A DNA stretch of 45,083 nucleotides, taken from positions 1-45,083 of the forward strand of contig NZ_KZ478026.1 in the NCBI RefSeq assembly GCF_002837185.1, given 5' to 3'. The notes under the pieces are model-generated. The model made no database searches. It was not told the origin of the DNA and was given only the letters and a program-made list of their open reading frames with translations. The position numbers were made by a program, and so were the translations under genes. Of the stretch, positions 9,167 to 18,160 are shown in pieces; position 1 is the stretch's first letter, and each line of letters opens with the position of its first letter. Source of the stretch: Pseudomonas fluorescens. Its GTDB lineage: Bacteria; Pseudomonadota; Gammaproteobacteria; Pseudomonadales; Pseudomonadaceae.

Positions 9167-9285
9167 AGGTCTCGCATCAAGGCTCGGATTGCCCATCTGA
9201 TCCGCTTTTTAACCGCCAACCTGAGTCTGTTACGCAAACAGCACGCCGCGCATAGTTCATCCGCCTGATCGAGGCTGATGAGCGA

Positions 9286-10701
9286 ATGACCATGAGCGAA
9301 CGAATCCCCACCGTGGAAACTTTTGAGCCCATTCATCCGAAGAAGGTGAAGGCCGCAGCCCGCGATAACCTGATCCATACCCGCAGCTTCACCGGCCTTT
9401 ACCGCACCTTGCGCATGAGCGGTGGCGCTTTGCTGTTCCTCGCTTTTTTCGGCACCGTGTGGCTGAACTGGGGCGGGCGCCAGGCAGTACTGTGGGATCT
9501 GGCCGAGAGCAAATTCCATATTTTCGGCGCAACGTTCTGGCCCCAGGACTTCATCCTGTTGTCGGCACTGCTGATCATCTGCGCCTTTGGCCTGTTTGCG
9601 GTCACGGTGTTCGCCGGCCGTGTGTGGTGTGGTTACACCTGCCCGCAAAGCGTGTTCACCTGGCTGTTCATGTGGTGCGAAAAAATCAGCGAAGGCGAGC
9701 GTAACCAACGCATCAAATTGCACGCCGCGCCGTGGGGCCTGAACAAGCTGGCACGGCGTTCGGCCAAACACACACTGTGGCTGGGCATCAGCGTGCTGAC
9801 CGGGCTGACCTTTGTCGGCTATTTCACGCCCATCCGCCCGTTGGCCGCTGAACTGCTGACCTGGCAACTGGGCGGCGTCAGTCTGTTCTGGGTGCTGTTC
9901 TTTACCGCGGCCACCTACCTCAACGCCGGCTGGCTGCGCGAAGCGGTGTGCATGCACATGTGCCCGTACGCGCGCTTCCAAAGCGTGATGTTCGATAAGG
10001 ATACCCTGGCCGTTGCCTATGACGCCGCCCGTGGCGAGCGCCGTGGCCCGCGTAGACGCGAGGTCAGATCGGCGGATGTCGGCCTCGGCGATTGCATCGA
10101 CTGCCAGCTGTGCGTGCAAGTGTGCCCCACCGGCATCGATATCCGCGACGGCCTGCAAATGGCATGCATCGGTTGCGCGGCGTGCATCGACGCGTGCGAT
10201 TCGATCATGGACAAAATGGGTTATGCCCGTGGCCTGGTGAGCTATACCAGCGAACATCAACTGCAAGGTGGCAAGACCCGGCTGCTACGGCCGCGCCTGA
10301 TCGGCTACAGTGCCGTGCTGCTGGTCATGATCGCCGCGTTGGTGCTGGCCCTGGTCGAACGGCCGATGGTCTCGCTGGACGTGACCAAGGACCGGGGCCT
10401 GTTCCGCGAGAACAGCGAGGGCTTGATCGAAAACATCTACAGCCTCAAGGTCATCAACAAGACTCAGCAGCACCAGGATTATCGCCTGGCGCTGGTGGAC
10501 GCCGAAGGTTTCCGGTTGCAGGGCGAGACCCGAATCAGCCTGGCGCCGGGGGAAATCGTGAATGTGCCGGTCTCGGTAGCCCTGCTGGCGGACACACCGG
10601 CGAGCAGCTCACAGACCTTGCGCTTCAAGGTGATGGATGTGGATGAGCCGTGGATTTACAGCGTTGCCGACAGCCGTTTCGTCGCACCACTGAACCGCTG
10701 A
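9286..10701 (+). CDS. ccoG: Cytochrome c oxidase accessory protein CcoG (RdxA/FixG)
   Basis: 471-residue inner-membrane ferredoxin-like protein needed for copper handling during cbb3 oxidase assembly. It has TM segments near 46-65, 85-105, 160-180 and 200-215, the membrane-side motif CGYTCPQSVF, CMHMCPYARFQ, and two 4Fe-4S clusters around 270-310 (CIDCQLCVQVCPTG and CIGCAACIDACD). A further TM and an Ig-like FixG C-terminal domain follow. An in-frame ATG two codons downstream (9292) is an equally possible start; neither has a strong SD. No ccoNOP or ccoHIS genes lie in the window, so this is a stand-alone copy. Confidence 0.95.
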   Translation: MTMSERIPTVETFEPIHPKKVKAAARDNLIHTRSFTGLYRTLRMSGGALLFLAFFGTVWLNWGGRQAVLWDLAESKFHIFGATFWPQDFILLSALLIICAFGLFAVTVFAGRVWCGYTCPQSVFTWLFMWCEKISEGERNQRIKLHAAPWGLNKLARRSAKHTLWLGISVLTGLTFVGYFTPIRPLAAELLTWQLGGVSLFWVLFFTAATYLNAGWLREAVCMHMCPYARFQSVMFDKDTLAVAYDAARGERRGPRRREVRSADVGLGDCIDCQLCVQVCPTGIDIRDGLQMACIGCAACIDACDSIMDKMGYARGLVSYTSEHQLQGGKTRLLRPRLIGYSAVLLVMIAALVLALVERPMVSLDVTKDRGLFRENSEGLIENIYSLKVINKTQQHQDYRLALVDAEGFRLQGETRISLAPGEIVNVPVSVALLADTPASSSQTLRFKVMDVDEPWIYSVADSRFVAPLNR

Positions 10702-10724
10702 TAATCCCCTGAATGTATAGAGTG

Positions 10725-10760
10725 CCAATGTGGGAGGGGGCAAGCCCCCTCCCACATTGG
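10725..10760. repeat. Collapsed REPIN, perfect 17-bp palindrome
   Basis: CCAATGTGGGAGGGGGC is followed by AA and its exact reverse complement. Normal REPINs of this family have about 60 nt between the two GGGGGC motifs; here that centre is gone, as expected from deletion between short repeats. It lies 23 nt after ccoG and may act as its terminator or mRNA 3' end stabiliser. Confidence 0.85.
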
Positions 10761-10796
10761 CCCGGCGCATACACTGAAAACTGTTCAAGGCTCCCC

Positions 10797-12206
10797 ATGA
10801 AACGCTACGAAAAATTCGCCGATGACATCGCAGAACTGATCCGCTCGGGCGTGCTTGGCCCCGGCCAGCGCGTGCCCTCGGTGCGCTACGCCAGCCAGAC
10901 TTACGGCGTCAGCCCGTCCACGGTATTCCAGGCCTACTACCTGCTGGAGCGACGCGGCCTGATCCGCGCGCGGCCGCGCTCCGGCTACTTCGTCAATGCC
11001 CACGCGCCCAGCCCGTTCTCCGAGCCGGTAGTGAGCGAGCAGGTGCACGAATCCACCGAAGTCGATGTGAGTGAACTGGTGTTTTCAGTGCTGGATTCGA
11101 TCAAGGACCCGAACACCGTGCCCTTCGGTTCGGCCTTCCCCAGCCCGATGCTGTTCCCGCTGCCGCGCCTGGCCCGCTCCCTGGCCAGTGCCAGCCGCGA
11201 GATGGACCCGCGCCTGGTGGTCACCGACATGTCTCCCGGCAACCCGCAACTGCGCCGCCAGATTGCGCTGCGCTACATGGTCGGCGGCCTGATGCTGCCC
11301 ATGGAAGAACTGCTGATCACCAATGGCGCCCTCGAAGCGCTGAACCTGTGCCTGCAAGCCGTGACCGAGCCCGGCGACCTGGTGGCGATCGAGGCCCCGG
11401 CGTTTTATGCCTGCCTGCAAGTGCTCGAGCGCTTGAAACTCAAGGCTGTGGAAATCCCCGTGCATCCGCGCGACGGCATCGACCTCAACGCCCTGGCGCA
11501 AAGCCTATCGCGTTACCCGATCAAAGCCTGCTGGACCATGACCAGCTTCCAGAACCCGATGGGCGCGACGGTACCGGAAGAAAAAAAACAGGCCCTGGTG
11601 GAACTGCTGCGCGGCCACCAGGTACCGCTGATCGAAGACGATGTTTATGCCGAGCTGTACTACGGGCAACACGCGCCAAAACCAGCCAAGGCCTTCGACA
11701 CCGAGGGGCTGGTGATGCACTGCGGCTCCTTTGCCAAGAGCCTGGCGCCAGGTTACCGCGTTGGCTGGGTGGCGGCCGGTCGCTTCGCGCAGAAGGTCGA
11801 GCGCCTGAAACTGATGACATCGCTGTGCCCGTCGATGCCGGCCCAGGCCGCGATTGCCGACTACCTGCAACACGGCGGCTACGATCGGCACCTGCGCAAA
11901 CTGCGCTACGCCCTGGAAGAACAGCAAAGCGCGATGCTCGCCGCCATCGCCCGTTACTTCCCGGCGCAGACCCGCGTCAGCCAGCCGGCCGGCGGGTATT
12001 TCCTGTGGCTGGAACTGCCGGAGCAAACCGATTCATTGAAGCTGTTCCAGATGGCCCTGGCGCAAGGCATCAGCATCGCGCCGGGGCCGATCTTTTCGGC
12101 GACCCGACGCTTTCGCAACTGCATCCGCTTGAACTACGGTAGCCCGTGGACCGAAGCATCGGAGAAGGCGATGGAGACGCTGGGGCGGATTGTGCGCTCG
12201 TTTTGA
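10797..12206 (+). CDS. MocR-type GntR regulator with aminotransferase fold
   Basis: 469-residue PLP-dependent transcription factor: GntR winged helix (about 1-70; VPSVRYASQTYGVSPSTVFQAYYLLERRG), a linker, and a class I aminotransferase-like domain (about 110-460). The PLP lysine is in GSFAKSLAPGYRVGW. ATG 10797 follows CAAGG; the frame extends 28 codons upstream, but these read through the REP palindrome and are rejected. MocR proteins usually control an adjacent metabolic or transport gene, but neighbours here are ccoG and an accessory gene, so the target is unknown. Confidence 0.92.
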   Translation: MKRYEKFADDIAELIRSGVLGPGQRVPSVRYASQTYGVSPSTVFQAYYLLERRGLIRARPRSGYFVNAHAPSPFSEPVVSEQVHESTEVDVSELVFSVLDSIKDPNTVPFGSAFPSPMLFPLPRLARSLASASREMDPRLVVTDMSPGNPQLRRQIALRYMVGGLMLPMEELLITNGALEALNLCLQAVTEPGDLVAIEAPAFYACLQVLERLKLKAVEIPVHPRDGIDLNALAQSLSRYPIKACWTMTSFQNPMGATVPEEKKQALVELLRGHQVPLIEDDVYAELYYGQHAPKPAKAFDTEGLVMHCGSFAKSLAPGYRVGWVAAGRFAQKVERLKLMTSLCPSMPAQAAIADYLQHGGYDRHLRKLRYALEEQQSAMLAAIARYFPAQTRVSQPAGGYFLWLELPEQTDSLKLFQMALAQGISIAPGPIFSATRRFRNCIRLNYGSPWTEASEKAMETLGRIVRSF

Positions 12207-12319
12207 TAACGAATAGTGGCTTTTCGCCCTTACCCCTAATAAAGTCGAAACCCTGGCTTCTTCTGCTGCCCGCGTGCCCGCGCGGCATGCCAGCTATCGT
12301 CGCTAACATGGAGGTAAGG

Positions 12320-14161
12320 ATGAACGACCCGATTATTCTAAAAGGATTGGCACTGTCTAACTACAGAGGCGTGGGCAACACCCTGCAAAAGATGGCACCC
12401 TTTGGCAGATTCAATTTCTTTGTGGGTGAGAACAACTCAGGCAAATCTATAATTCTCAACTTCATATCGGAACATGGCAGGCACCTTGACCCGCCCTCGA
12501 GACGTAGCGACAAAGATCCCTTCCTGAAGTTGTCGGGTCTGGACATTAATATCAACACCAACAACGCGCACCCTTCACTGGGTGTCGGCTGTTCCGTGCG
12601 TGAACTCCTGGAGTTTACATCAACCTCCAGTTCCAGCCTTTCAGAACATTCCAGCCACCCAGACTTTATCGCCACCTGCAAGCAACTCCTCGCGCCCTTG
12701 AGTGACAACGGATGGGTGTGGGTCAGCCCCTATAAAACTGACAACAACACACGACGGCCCTTGCAAACCAATATCAATACCGCGGCCGCCAGCATTCCAG
12801 TAACTGTCGCGCAGCGCATCCATGACATCGTGAAGGCATCCTACGGGAAAGACCACACGCCCGGCCCGCACAATACGGTTGAGCGTTGGATGGAACGTCT
12901 GCTTGAAGGCGTCAATGTAAAAATAAAAAAACAACCCATACTTATTCCCGCGCTGCGAAAGATAACCAAGGACGAAAGCGTCACCGACCAACACTCCGGC
13001 GCAGGCCTTATAAATAAAATCTTTGAGCTTCAGCTCCCCGACACGCATGGACTGCAAACCCACGCCGACTTCAACAAACTAAACAAGCTTTTAAAATCTG
13101 TGCTTCGCAACGACTCGGCGCAGATCCATATCTCACACAAGCTGAATATATCGGTGAAAATCGATGGCAAAATGCTTCCCTTGCATCTGCTAGGGACGGG
13201 CTTGCACGAGATTATCATCATCGCCGCCTCCTGCACTTTAATGGAGCATCAAATCATCTGTATTGAAGAGCCCGAGCTTCATTTGCACCCCACATTGCAG
13301 CGCAGGCTAATGCAATACCTCCTCGACGAAACGACAAATCAATATTTTATCGCGACTCACTCCGCCTCGATTATGGACATGAGTAACGCCTCGGTCTTTC
13401 ATGTCAGGACCCAGAAGACAATGCATCAAGACGGCTCGTACTCCGCGACTGACGAGACCTCTATTTCCCATGCGTTCTGCGCCTCATCAAAATTCAGCGC
13501 CATTCAGAACCTCGGCTATAAAGCATCTGACATACTTCAGTCAAATTTTGTGATATGGGTAGAAGGCCCGTCGGACCGAATCTACTTGAAACACTGGATA
13601 AAACACTACACCGCCGAACACAACATCGAGATCAAGGAAGGCATTGACTACTCCATCATGTTTTACGGCGGAAGACTTTTAAGCCACCTCAGCGCAGATG
13701 AAGCGGAGGATGCGAGCGAAGATATCAAAGCCCTGATCGATGTTAAAAAACTCAATCGCCACTTGGCCTTTGTTATCGACAGCGACAAAAAAACGGCAGA
13801 CGACCCCATCAACCTCACCAAAACCAGGATTCAACAGACGCTCGAGAATAATCAGTACGACACCCATAGTGACTTATGCTGGATCACCGCCGGTAGAGAA
13901 ATTGAAAACTACTTGGACCCGGAGAGCGTACTGGATGCCTTGAAGAGCACCTACGCCTCAACATTCAAAGACCGGCCAGCGTCCAACGCTTTTGTCCATC
14001 CGCTGTATTTCACGCGAACAGATGACGTCTTATTCAAAAAAGCCGACAAAGTTAAAATTGCCAACTTTATATGCGCCAAGGATGCCAACCTCGACATCCT
14101 TGATTTGCGAGAAAGAATAACTGAGCTGGTGGACAGAATCACGCTAACCAAGCATCACTAG
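12320..14161 (+). CDS. OLD-like ABC ATPase-TOPRIM nuclease, probable defence gene
   Basis: 613-residue protein. The ATPase part has Walker A GENNSGKS (36-43), a signature-like LLGTGLHE (290-297), Walker B IICIEEPE (312-319) and switch His347 in ATHS. The C-terminal TOPRIM domain shows Glu415 (WVEGPSD), Asp487/Asp489 (VIDSDK) and REIENYL (526-532). This is the layout of OLD-family nucleases that act in phage defence. No UvrD-like helicase (Gabija GajB) or reverse transcriptase (OLD-linked retrons) is adjacent. The DNA is visibly richer in A/T than both neighbours, which suggests horizontal gain between two core genes. GGAGG precedes ATG 12320. The exact subfamily is not settled. Confidence 0.85.
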   Translation: MNDPIILKGLALSNYRGVGNTLQKMAPFGRFNFFVGENNSGKSIILNFISEHGRHLDPPSRRSDKDPFLKLSGLDININTNNAHPSLGVGCSVRELLEFTSTSSSSLSEHSSHPDFIATCKQLLAPLSDNGWVWVSPYKTDNNTRRPLQTNINTAAASIPVTVAQRIHDIVKASYGKDHTPGPHNTVERWMERLLEGVNVKIKKQPILIPALRKITKDESVTDQHSGAGLINKIFELQLPDTHGLQTHADFNKLNKLLKSVLRNDSAQIHISHKLNISVKIDGKMLPLHLLGTGLHEIIIIAASCTLMEHQIICIEEPELHLHPTLQRRLMQYLLDETTNQYFIATHSASIMDMSNASVFHVRTQKTMHQDGSYSATDETSISHAFCASSKFSAIQNLGYKASDILQSNFVIWVEGPSDRIYLKHWIKHYTAEHNIEIKEGIDYSIMFYGGRLLSHLSADEAEDASEDIKALIDVKKLNRHLAFVIDSDKKTADDPINLTKTRIQQTLENNQYDTHSDLCWITAGREIENYLDPESVLDALKSTYASTFKDRPASNAFVHPLYFTRTDDVLFKKADKVKIANFICAKDANLDILDLRERITELVDRITLTKHH

Positions 14162-14186
14162 GTGCGCGCTTTTTCCCTATGACTCG

Positions 14187-16283
14187 TTACGCACGGCCCT
14201 TGTCAGGCGCCTGCGCGCCCTGGGCGCGCTGGATATCGGCCATGAACCCGTCGGCCGGCAGCGGATGGCCCAGCAGATAGCCTTGCAGCGAGTTACAGCC
14301 CAGGCGGGTCAGGAAGCGCTGCTGCGCATCGGTTTCCACGCCTTCGGCGACGATCCGCAAACCCAGGGCCTGGCCCAGCGCAACGATGGCCGACACGATG
14401 GCGGCGTCGTCGCTGTCGTGCTCCAGGTCGCGCACGAAACCACGGTCGATCTTCAGCTCATTGGCCGGCAGGCGCTTGAGGTACATCAGGCTGGAATAGC
14501 CGGTGCCGAAGTCATCGATGGACAGGTCGACGCCCATGTCCGAGAGCCGTTGCAACACCGTCATGCTCGCGTCTGCATCGCTCATGGCGGTGGTTTCGGT
14601 GATCTCCAGGGTCAGGCTGTTGGCCGGCAATTGGTGCCGCTCAAGGGCGGCGGCCACGCTGGCGACCAGCCCGGCGTGGCAGAACTGCAACGCCGACAGG
14701 TTCACCGCAATGCGCCAGTCTTCGTAGCCCTGGGCGTACCACAGGCGCATCTGGCGACAGGCTTCATCGAGTACCCACTCGCCGATGGGAATGATCAGCC
14801 CGGTTTTTTCCGCCAGTTCAATGAACGTGGCCGGCAGCAACAGGCCTTGCTGTGGATGCTCCCAGCGCAACAGCGCCTCTGCCCCTACCGCAACGCCGCT
14901 GATCGCGTCGAACTTGGGCTGGTAGTACAAACGAAATTGCGCGTTGTCCAGAGCGTTGCGCAGGTCCTGCAATAACTGCAGCTGTTTGCGCGCGTTGGTG
15001 TTCATCGACACATCGAAGAACCGGTAGCCGTTCTTGCCCATGCCCTTGGCGTGGTACATCGCCGCATCGGCATTCATCAACAGCTCCTGGGGGTTGCTAC
15101 CGTTGCCCGGGAAGATGGCAATGCCGATGCTGGCGGAGATTTTCAGCTCGTGTTCGGCGACCGTGAATGCACGGTTGATCAGGCCGACCTGGCGTTCGGC
15201 CAGGCCCATGGCGTCGTCCGGCTGGGTCAATTGCACCATCAATACAAACTCGTCACCGCCGATGCGCGCCAAGGTGTCCTGGCTGCGCAGGTCCTCGCGC
15301 AAGCGCAGGCCGACCTCGCGCAGCAACTGGTCACCCATGTGGTGACCAAAGGCATCGTTGACCGGCTTGAAGCCATCCAGGTCGATAAACATCAGCGCAA
15401 AGCAACCGCCCTGCTCCTTCACCGCCTGGATACCTTGTTGAATTCGGTCTGCCAGCAGCGTGCGATTGGGCAGGCCGGTGAGCATGTCGTGCAGGGCCAG
15501 GTGGGTCAGTTCCTGGTTGGCCAGGGTCAGGGAGTCAGCCAGCACGGCGGTACGCGCTTCCAGCCGGGCGTCGAGCAGCGAGGTCAACAGGGCGATGACC
15601 AGCACGGCCAGCGAAGTCACCAGCACCAGGTTATCCAGGCCCTTGCCGCTCAAGCCGGTCTGTGCGGCGGTGCAGAAGCTGTCGTCGGCAAAACGCGCGG
15701 CGGCCATGCCGGTGTAATGCATGCCGACGATAGCCACGCCCATCACCACCGCCGCGCCACTTCGCGCCAGGCGCACATAAGGCGTATGGCGGCGCAGGTT
15801 GAAGGCGATCCACAGCGCCGCGCCGCAAGCCAGCACCGCGATCAATAACGATGCGCCGAACAATGCGGGATCGTAATCAATGCCCGGCGTCATGCGCATC
15901 GCGGCCATACCGGTGTAGTGCATGCTGGCGATGCCCGCGCCCATGACCAACGCGCCGAATGACAGTTGCCAGGCCGGCAGGCGCGGCTGGCTGACCAGCC
16001 ATAACGCAAACCCGCTGGATAACACGGCAATCAGCAATGACAGCGCGGTAAGGTCCAGGTCGAAACCGAGGGCGAACGGCAGGCGCAGGGCCAGCATGCC
16101 GATAAAGTGCATCGACCACACCCCTACGCCCATCGCCACGGCACCCCCGGTGATCCATAGATAAACCGTACGTCCCTGGGCGGTGGCGATCCGGCCCGCC
16201 AGGTCCAGCGCGGTGTAGGACGCCAGGATGGCGACACACAGGGACATCACGACAAGGGAGGTGGTGTAGCTACCAGTGAGCAT
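14187..16283 (-). CDS. MHYT-GGDEF-EAL cyclic-di-GMP enzyme
   Basis: 698-residue inner-membrane protein. Seven or so N-terminal TM helices (about 1-235) carry three MHYT units (MHFIGM, MHYTGMAAMR, MHYTGMAAARF), thought to sense a diatomic gas through copper. Then come a GGDEF domain with intact GGDEF and an upstream RxxD inhibitory site (RSQD, five residues before it), and an EAL domain with EALLRW and later DDFGTGYSS. Both synthesis and hydrolysis of c-di-GMP therefore look possible. The start at 16283 is chosen because the MHYT domain begins MLTGSYTTSL; the longer frame to 16715 reads through non-coding DNA. It resembles P. aeruginosa MucR/NbdA, but orthology cannot be settled here. Confidence 0.92.
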   Translation of the reverse strand: MLTGSYTTSLVVMSLCVAILASYTALDLAGRIATAQGRTVYLWITGGAVAMGVGVWSMHFIGMLALRLPFALGFDLDLTALSLLIAVLSSGFALWLVSQPRLPAWQLSFGALVMGAGIASMHYTGMAAMRMTPGIDYDPALFGASLLIAVLACGAALWIAFNLRRHTPYVRLARSGAAVVMGVAIVGMHYTGMAAARFADDSFCTAAQTGLSGKGLDNLVLVTSLAVLVIALLTSLLDARLEARTAVLADSLTLANQELTHLALHDMLTGLPNRTLLADRIQQGIQAVKEQGGCFALMFIDLDGFKPVNDAFGHHMGDQLLREVGLRLREDLRSQDTLARIGGDEFVLMVQLTQPDDAMGLAERQVGLINRAFTVAEHELKISASIGIAIFPGNGSNPQELLMNADAAMYHAKGMGKNGYRFFDVSMNTNARKQLQLLQDLRNALDNAQFRLYYQPKFDAISGVAVGAEALLRWEHPQQGLLLPATFIELAEKTGLIIPIGEWVLDEACRQMRLWYAQGYEDWRIAVNLSALQFCHAGLVASVAAALERHQLPANSLTLEITETTAMSDADASMTVLQRLSDMGVDLSIDDFGTGYSSLMYLKRLPANELKIDRGFVRDLEHDSDDAAIVSAIVALGQALGLRIVAEGVETDAQQRFLTRLGCNSLQGYLLGHPLPADGFMADIQRAQGAQAPDKGRA

Positions 16284-16417
16284 GGGGTTTCTCGCGGTTT
16301 GACAGCCCGGGCCGGGTGGCAAAGCGGCGGATTGTAGCGAGAATATTTCTGGACAGGTGATTAATTGCTTGCTGGATACGGGCGAGTTTCCAGGGTCAAA
16401 ATAAGTGGCTTTGCCAG

Positions 16418-16451
16418 GCGCTGTGCAACGCTGGATTGCCCAGCACAGCGC
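16418..16451. other. Hairpin in the c-di-GMP gene / proP spacer
   Basis: GCGCTGTGC (16418-16426) and GCACAGCGC (16443-16451) form a perfect 9-bp inverted repeat with a 16-nt loop. It lies in the 322-nt divergent spacer 16284-16605, which has no gene. It may be an operator or leader structure for proP. Nothing else is clear in that spacer apart from this and the hairpin at 16555-16577. Confidence 0.45.
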
Positions 16452-16554
16452 GCACATTTTCGCGGCGCTGCTGACGCATGCGGTGCCCGCCGTGAGAAAA
16501 AATCTGCCGAAGGGTGAATTATTTCGTGTCCGCTTGTATCTGAAGTGACAGAGC

Positions 16555-16577
16555 GGTGCCATCGCCACGATGGCACC
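16555..16577 (+). promoter_or_regulatory. Leader hairpin upstream of proP
   Basis: GGTGCCATC, loop GCCAC, GATGGCACC: a perfect 9-bp stem ending 28 nt before the proP ATG. It has no T-tract, so it is not a classic terminator. If transcribed it would sit just upstream of a weak SD (GAGTGG) and could influence translation or mRNA stability. Confidence 0.45.
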
Positions 16578-16605
16578 TCCCCGTTCAGCTTCTAGAGTGG
16601 CCCGC

Positions 16606-18108
16606 ATGAAATTACGTAAGAAACGCGTCAGTCCGATCGGATTGAACGACATCACCATTGTCGACGATAACAAGATGCGCAAGGCGATCACCGCCGCCGC
16701 ATTGGGCAACGCCATGGAATGGTTCGACTTTGGCGTCTATGGGTTTGTCGCCTATGTGCTGGGCAAGGTGTTCTTCCCGGACGCGTCCCCCAGCGTACAA
16801 ATGATCGCTGCACTGGCCACGTTCTCCGTCCCCTTCCTGATCCGCCCACTGGGTGGCCTGTTCTTCGGCGCCCTGGGTGACAAATACGGGCGGCAGAAAG
16901 TCCTCGCCGCCACTATCGTGATCATGTCCCTGAGCACCTTCGCCATCGGCCTGATTCCCGGCTACGCGTCCATTGGTATCTGGGCGCCGATCCTGTTGCT
17001 GCTGTGCAAAATGGCCCAGGGCTTCTCGGTGGGCGGCGAATACACCGGCGCGTCGATTTTCGTCGCCGAATATGCCCCGGACCGCAAGCGCGGCTTTTTG
17101 GGCAGTTGGTTGGATTTCGGCTCGATTGCCGGCTTCGTGCTCGGTGCGGGCGTGGTGGTTCTGATTTCCACGGTGCTCGGCGAGGCGGAATTCGAGGCCT
17201 GGGGCTGGCGCCTGCCGTTCTTCCTGGCGCTGCCGCTGGGCATTATCGGCCTGTACCTGCGCCACGCCCTGGAAGAAACCCCGGCGTTCCAGCAGCATGT
17301 CGACAAGCTCGAACAGGGTGACCGCGAAGGTCTCAGCCATGGCCCCAAGGTGTCGTTCAAAGAGATCGCCACCAAGCACTGGCGCAGCCTGCTGACCTGC
17401 ATCGGTATCGTCGCGGCCACCAACGTGACCTACTACATGCTGCTCACGTACATGCCCAGCTACCTGTCGCACAACCTGCATTACGCCGAAAACAGCGGCG
17501 TGCTGATCATCATCGCGATCATGGTCGGCATGCTGTTCGTGCAACCGTTCATCGGTTTTGTCAGCGACAAGATCGGGCGCAAGCCGTTCATCATAGCCGG
17601 CAGCATCGGCCTGCTGTGCCTGTCCATCCCGGCGTTCATGCTGATTACCAGCGGCAAGACCGGGCTGATCTTCAGCGGCCTGCTGATCCTGGCGATCGTG
17701 CTGAACTTCTTTATCGGCGTGATGGCCTCCACGCTGCCCGCTATGTTTCCGACACATCTGCGCTACAGTGCATTGGCCAGCGCGTTCAACGTCTCGGTGC
17801 TGATTGCCGGCGTCACGCCCACCGCAGTGGCGTGGCTGGTGGAAAGCACCAACGACCTGTACATGCCGGCTTATTACTTGATGGTATTCGCCGTGGTGGG
17901 CCTGGTTACCGGCCTGACCATGAAGGAAACCGCCAATAAGCCACTGCGCGGCGCGGCCCCGGCAGCTTCCGATATGGAAGAAGCCAAGGAATTGCTGCAG
18001 GAGCATCATGACAATATCGAGCAGAAGATCGAGGACATCGATGCCGAAATTGCAGCCCTCCAGGCCAAGCGCGAAAACCTGGTGCAGCAGCACCCGCGGA
18101 TTAATTAA
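16606..18108 (+). CDS. proP: Osmolyte/proton symporter ProP
   Basis: 500-residue inner-membrane MFS transporter, the same length as E. coli ProP. Twelve TM segments are visible, with the metabolite:H+ symporter motifs GNAMEWFDFGVYGF near residue 30, GGLFFGALGDKYGRQKVL (about 83-100) and GFSVGGEYTGASIFVAEY. The C-terminus after about residue 455 is a predicted coiled coil (EEAKELLQEHHDNIEQKIEDI...), a hallmark of the osmosensing ProP group. The likely substrates are proline, glycine betaine and related osmolytes. ATG 16606 is preferred over one 12 codons upstream, which falls inside the leader hairpin region. Confidence 0.88.
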   Translation: MKLRKKRVSPIGLNDITIVDDNKMRKAITAAALGNAMEWFDFGVYGFVAYVLGKVFFPDASPSVQMIAALATFSVPFLIRPLGGLFFGALGDKYGRQKVLAATIVIMSLSTFAIGLIPGYASIGIWAPILLLLCKMAQGFSVGGEYTGASIFVAEYAPDRKRGFLGSWLDFGSIAGFVLGAGVVVLISTVLGEAEFEAWGWRLPFFLALPLGIIGLYLRHALEETPAFQQHVDKLEQGDREGLSHGPKVSFKEIATKHWRSLLTCIGIVAATNVTYYMLLTYMPSYLSHNLHYAENSGVLIIIAIMVGMLFVQPFIGFVSDKIGRKPFIIAGSIGLLCLSIPAFMLITSGKTGLIFSGLLILAIVLNFFIGVMASTLPAMFPTHLRYSALASAFNVSVLIAGVTPTAVAWLVESTNDLYMPAYYLMVFAVVGLVTGLTMKETANKPLRGAAPAASDMEEAKELLQEHHDNIEQKIEDIDAEIAALQAKRENLVQQHPRIN

Positions 18109-18116
18109 GACCTGAC

Positions 18117-18147
18117 TGTGCGTGGTCGCGGCCCGCGGCCACGCACA
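18117..18147. terminator. Long hairpin after proP
   Basis: TGTGCGTGG and CCACGCACA form a 9-bp perfect stem that continues with CGCGG/CCGCG, giving a very stable hairpin 8 nt after the proP stop. There is no T-tract. It separates proP from the GAF gene. Confidence 0.55.
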
Positions 18148-18160
18148 TTGGAGTGATCAC

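Noticed and set aside
9121..10266. Minus-strand frame of 381 codons opposite ccoG
   Set aside because: Shadow of the ccoG gene; the product is Ala/His/Gln-rich, and the frame starts inside the REPIN region.
12320..14161. Gabija (GajA) assignment for the OLD-like gene
   Set aside because: GajA is followed by a UvrD-like GajB. Here the next gene is a c-di-GMP enzyme on the other strand, so only the OLD-like fold is supported.
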